Shown piece after piece: positions 62,146 through 64,000 of a DNA stretch of 64,000 bases. How positions within the stretch are numbered: position 1 is the first letter of the stretch; every line of letters begins with the position of its first letter. The translations under genes and the position numbers were made by a program. The notes beneath the pieces are model-generated. The model did not search any database and was not told the DNA's origin. It saw only the letters and a list, made by a program, of their open reading frames with translations. The DNA comes from Flavobacteriales bacterium (lineage in GTDB: Bacteria; Bacteroidota; Bacteroidia; Flavobacteriales_F; PHOS-HE28). Location: positions 2,447,501 through 2,511,500 of the forward strand of contig JADJAA010000001.1 in assembly GCA_016704485.1 (NCBI GenBank). The letters run 5' to 3'.

Positions 62146-62229
62146 AACGTTCAGGCTATGAGCAGCGCCCTTTGTATGTGGGCCTTATTGCGCGGGCAGG
62201 CGTTGCGTGTAGCCATTGTTGCGGTGTCG
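62146..62229 (-). repeat. attC-like site B11 (next to duplicated mazG end)
   Basis: AAC about 62146, arms GGCTATGAGCAGCGCCC (62154-62170) and GCGTTGCGTGTAGCC (62200-62214), core GTTGCGGTGTCG (62218-62229). Same relation to the mazG stop as site B2. Confidence 0.65.
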
Positions 62230-62239
62230 TTGTTTCTCT

Positions 62240-62671
62240 TTATTCCCATTCAAACTTGTTCAGGGTCAGGCTAATGCTTTCCCCGGCAGTCAGTTTATCG
62301 AAGGCAGTCTTGTCAAGCGGACCGGTTACCATTTGTCGTGCCTGTTCGATATCCAGACTGTCAGGTTTTCCATGTGTGAGGTCAAGCTTTTCGATGACCC
62401 AGAATCCAGTTTCACTTCCCGTGTTTGTTTTCGCAACTATCCATTTATCATCAAAAGCAACTTCGCTCACATTCGCTGGAACCAGTTCGATTCCAGCGTA
62501 ACAGCATTTTTCATCAGATGTACAGAGGATTAGGATTGTTTGATTGTAGCCGTCCCCAGCCATAAGACTGTATCCACTACCAAGTTTGTAGTCGCCCCAA
62601 GCTTTACAATAGTCCGTGCAAGATGACGCTGACACTAGGACCAGTGCTATGAATAACTGCTTGGCTTTCAT
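62240..62671 (-). CDS. Small lipoprotein (cassette gene)
   Basis: A 143-residue predicted lipoprotein with signal MKAKQLFIALVLVSASSC (Cys 18, start at 62671). The mature part has four further cysteines (DYCKAW, ILCTSDEKCCYAG) and a beta-rich pattern (DKWIVAKTNTGSETGFWVIEKLDLTHGKPDSL). It resembles small 'DUF3997-like' lipoproteins only loosely. Cassette ends GTTGCGGTGTC and TGCACCACAAC (62685) match imperfectly. Confidence 0.68.
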   Translation of the reverse strand: MKAKQLFIALVLVSASSCTDYCKAWGDYKLGSGYSLMAGDGYNQTILILCTSDEKCCYAGIELVPANVSEVAFDDKWIVAKTNTGSETGFWVIEKLDLTHGKPDSLDIEQARQMVTGPLDKTAFDKLTAGESISLTLNKFEWE

Positions 62672-62684
62672 CTTGCTTTCACAA

Positions 62685-62882
62685 TGCACCACAACTAGCG
62701 GATAAACGTAATACGACTAGTAACAAAGGACGTCAAAGATCTTGACCTGGAAGCCTTTCACAACGGTCCTGCGCTTGCCGCTTGCCGCCTTTCGTGATCT
62801 TGTTCCTGAACGAAGTTATCATGTTTCAACGCGGGTTGTCACCGGGACGAGGGCGGTTCGCGGCAAAAGCATGTTGGCGGTA
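62685..62882 (-). repeat. attC-like site B12 with 70-bp module
   Basis: TGCACCACAAC (62685-62695), short-type module, CACAACGG, arms CTTGCCGCTTGCCGCC and GGCGGTTCGCGGCAAA, core GTTGGCGGTA (62873-62882). Strongly similar to site B7. Confidence 0.7.
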
Positions 62883-62889
62883 GTTCCTT

Positions 62890-63396
62890 TCAGAATGTGT
62901 ATTTTCTATTGAACAATCCGGTTTTATACTCTTCGTGTCCCAAATAATTAAACCCAAGTTCAAGAAACTTGTCGTGTAATGTTTGGAAAGAACAATAGTT
63001 ATACTCGATTAGTTCTATTGGTTCATATTGATTCAAGTATAATATAATCGACTTGCTCTTGAAAATACTGATGCCCCAGTAGATACCGAACTTTATTTCT
63101 GAAGTTGAAAATCCTCTAACTGATTCAAAGTCTATTTTTCTCTGACTACCTATGATTGGCCGAATCAGAAGTACGCTACCGTTTTTGATTTTCAGATGGA
63201 ATGTCTCTCGATGAATTGACCTGATGAAGGATGTGAGAAATATCGGAAATGACATGAACGCGAATACAACGTAGAACCACTCTTTGGTGATTTTGCCGTG
63301 AAACACAAGCGACGCTAAAACAACAAGACTAGCAATGAGGAACAATACAAAGAGAACTCTACCAAGGAATATGAATATGTTGTAATTAACAGACAT
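62890..63396 (-). CDS. Two-helix membrane protein with PH-like domain (cassette gene)
   Basis: A 168-residue protein with two hydrophobic segments (about residues 8-30 IFLGRVLFVLFLIASLVVLASL and 38-58 WFYVVFAFMSFPIFLTSFI) and a soluble domain of about 100 residues (HLKIKNGSVLLIRPIIGSQRKIDFESVRGFSTSEI...IILYLNQYEPIELIEYN). The layout resembles bacterial PH-domain membrane proteins. Family not named with confidence. Cassette ends GTTGGCGGTA and TACCGCCGAC are complementary except for G for A in the final AAC. Confidence 0.7.
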   Translation of the reverse strand: MSVNYNIFIFLGRVLFVLFLIASLVVLASLVFHGKITKEWFYVVFAFMSFPIFLTSFIRSIHRETFHLKIKNGSVLLIRPIIGSQRKIDFESVRGFSTSEIKFGIYWGISIFKSKSIILYLNQYEPIELIEYNYCSFQTLHDKFLELGFNYLGHEEYKTGLFNRKYTF

Positions 63397-63411
63397 GTAT
63401 CTTCCAGTAAT

Positions 63412-63595
63412 TACCGCCGACTAGCGGATAAGCGTAATACGACTAGTAACAAAGGACGTCAAAGATCTTGACCTGAAAGCTTTTCACAACGTACTAATCG
63501 ATATGGTCTGTACCGTGGAAAAAGCGGAGCTTTCTCCAGCCCGCTGCGCGCGGGATTTGTGTGGGTATAGTCTATAATCGGGTGTTGTGGTGTCG
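63412..63595 (-). repeat. attC-like site B13 with 70-bp module
   Basis: TACCGCCGAC (63412-63421; GAC where AAC is expected), short-type module, CACAACG, then a weak hairpin and core GTTGTGGTGTCG (63584-63595). The hairpin arms are poorly paired by eye. Confidence 0.5.
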
Positions 63596-63601
63596 TTTTT
63601 T

Positions 63602-63973
63602 TTAGTCAATGTAATAATATCCAATTCGTTCAACCACGATTTTATCTTTTAAGTAGACCTGTCTCAGTCTGTAATGAGTTGAACTAGGTGATTCACTGTA
63701 TTGAAATCCGACTATTTCGTCTCTAGGTTCCCAGCGCACAATTGGTTCACCTAGAATTTCAAGAACTTCTTTTTCGGTCATTCCCTTGTTGATTTTGAGA
63801 AATCCTTTGTCCGTGTATTCATCAGCGAACACTGTATCATGTTTCGGTGACAGATATTCAAATAGCAACCCCCAGTACCCTTCAATCCTCAGATTCGAAG
63901 ACGTGAATTTCAACCCCCAAAGAATCACAACAACTCCGAGAGCTGCCAGTCCTATTTTCTTTATCGCTTGCAT
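63602..63973 (-). CDS. BamE/SmpA-like protein (cassette gene)
   Basis: A 123-residue protein with one N-terminal helix (about residues 7-23, IGLAALGVVVILWGLKF) and a domain beginning FLKINKGMTEKEVLEILGEPIVRWEPRDEIVGFQYSE, the GMTxxEVxxxLGEP pattern of the SmpA/OmlA/BamE fold. It resembles the gene at 57458-57916 in this region. Cassette ends GTTGTGGTGTCG and TGCACCACAAC (63983) are largely complementary. The next attC-like site continues past the window end. Confidence 0.72.
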   Translation of the reverse strand: MQAIKKIGLAALGVVVILWGLKFTSSNLRIEGYWGLLFEYLSPKHDTVFADEYTDKGFLKINKGMTEKEVLEILGEPIVRWEPRDEIVGFQYSESPSSTHYRLRQVYLKDKIVVERIGYYYID

Positions 63974-64000
63974 TTATTTGAATGCACCACAACGGCGGAT

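Overview
The window comes from a Bacteroidota chromosome, most likely order Flavobacteriales. The support is: many secreted proteins with type IX secretion (T9SS) C-terminal sorting or gliding-associated domains, a T9SS plug protein, a bacillithiol BshA, the Bacteroidota -7 promoter pattern TAnnTTTG(C) in front of several genes, and no strong Shine-Dalgarno sites at most starts. No rRNA is present; two tRNA genes (Leu-GAG and Lys-UUU) lie near 27-28 kb.

Region 0-15.4 kb is mostly ordinary chromosome. It holds the 3' part of kdnA, a SulP transporter with a beta-carbonic anhydrase (a likely bicarbonate uptake and hydration pair), pruA, a DUF349 protein, a thioesterase-lipoprotein pair, mscL, a FecCD-type iron ABC transporter pair and kdnB. 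KdnA and KdnB together would convert the lipid A core sugar Kdo to 8-amino-Kdo, although the genes sit 13 kb apart. Region 15.4-19.4 kb is a T9SS surface-protein gene split in frame by an IS4-family element flanked by a 10-bp target duplication; the IS4 transposase is itself interrupted by an IS5-family element.

Region 19.4-39.6 kb carries apaG, a large gliding-associated protein, the T9SS plug protein, bshA, a CoA-transferase, tRNA-Leu, a 133-bp tandem repeat array built from the 3' end of tRNA-Lys plus its terminator, aroK, a phosphoribosyltransferase, an unusual methyltransferase-Rof fusion, a phospholipid locus (acyltransferase with a premature stop, CdsA/YnbB-like, YnbA-like), rlmD, a RelE/ParE-type toxin-antitoxin pair and rocD. 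RocD and PruA together would convert ornithine to glutamate.

From 39.7 kb on, the window looks like an integron-like system. Array A (39.7-45.6 kb) has two gene cassettes whose attC-like sites are each split by a nearly identical group II intron. It lies next to the 3' end of an IntI-like tyrosine recombinase that lacks the IntI-specific insertion. Array B (52-64 kb) has about twelve more cassettes, all with genes on the minus strand and without an integrase: small membrane proteins, lipoproteins, and DUF695-, OmpA- and BamE-like proteins. Each cassette begins with TTRRRY-type sequence complementary to its own terminal RYYYAAC motif, as expected of integron cassettes. Most are preceded on the gene-sense strand by a conserved module of about 70 bp. 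The far end of array B abuts mazG, and a second copy of the mazG 3' end plus its adjoining attC-like site lies at 61.75-62.2 kb. Between the arrays are a serine hydrolase with T9SS tail, a MORN-type lipoprotein, a TonB-dependent receptor and an NADP-dependent oxidoreductase.
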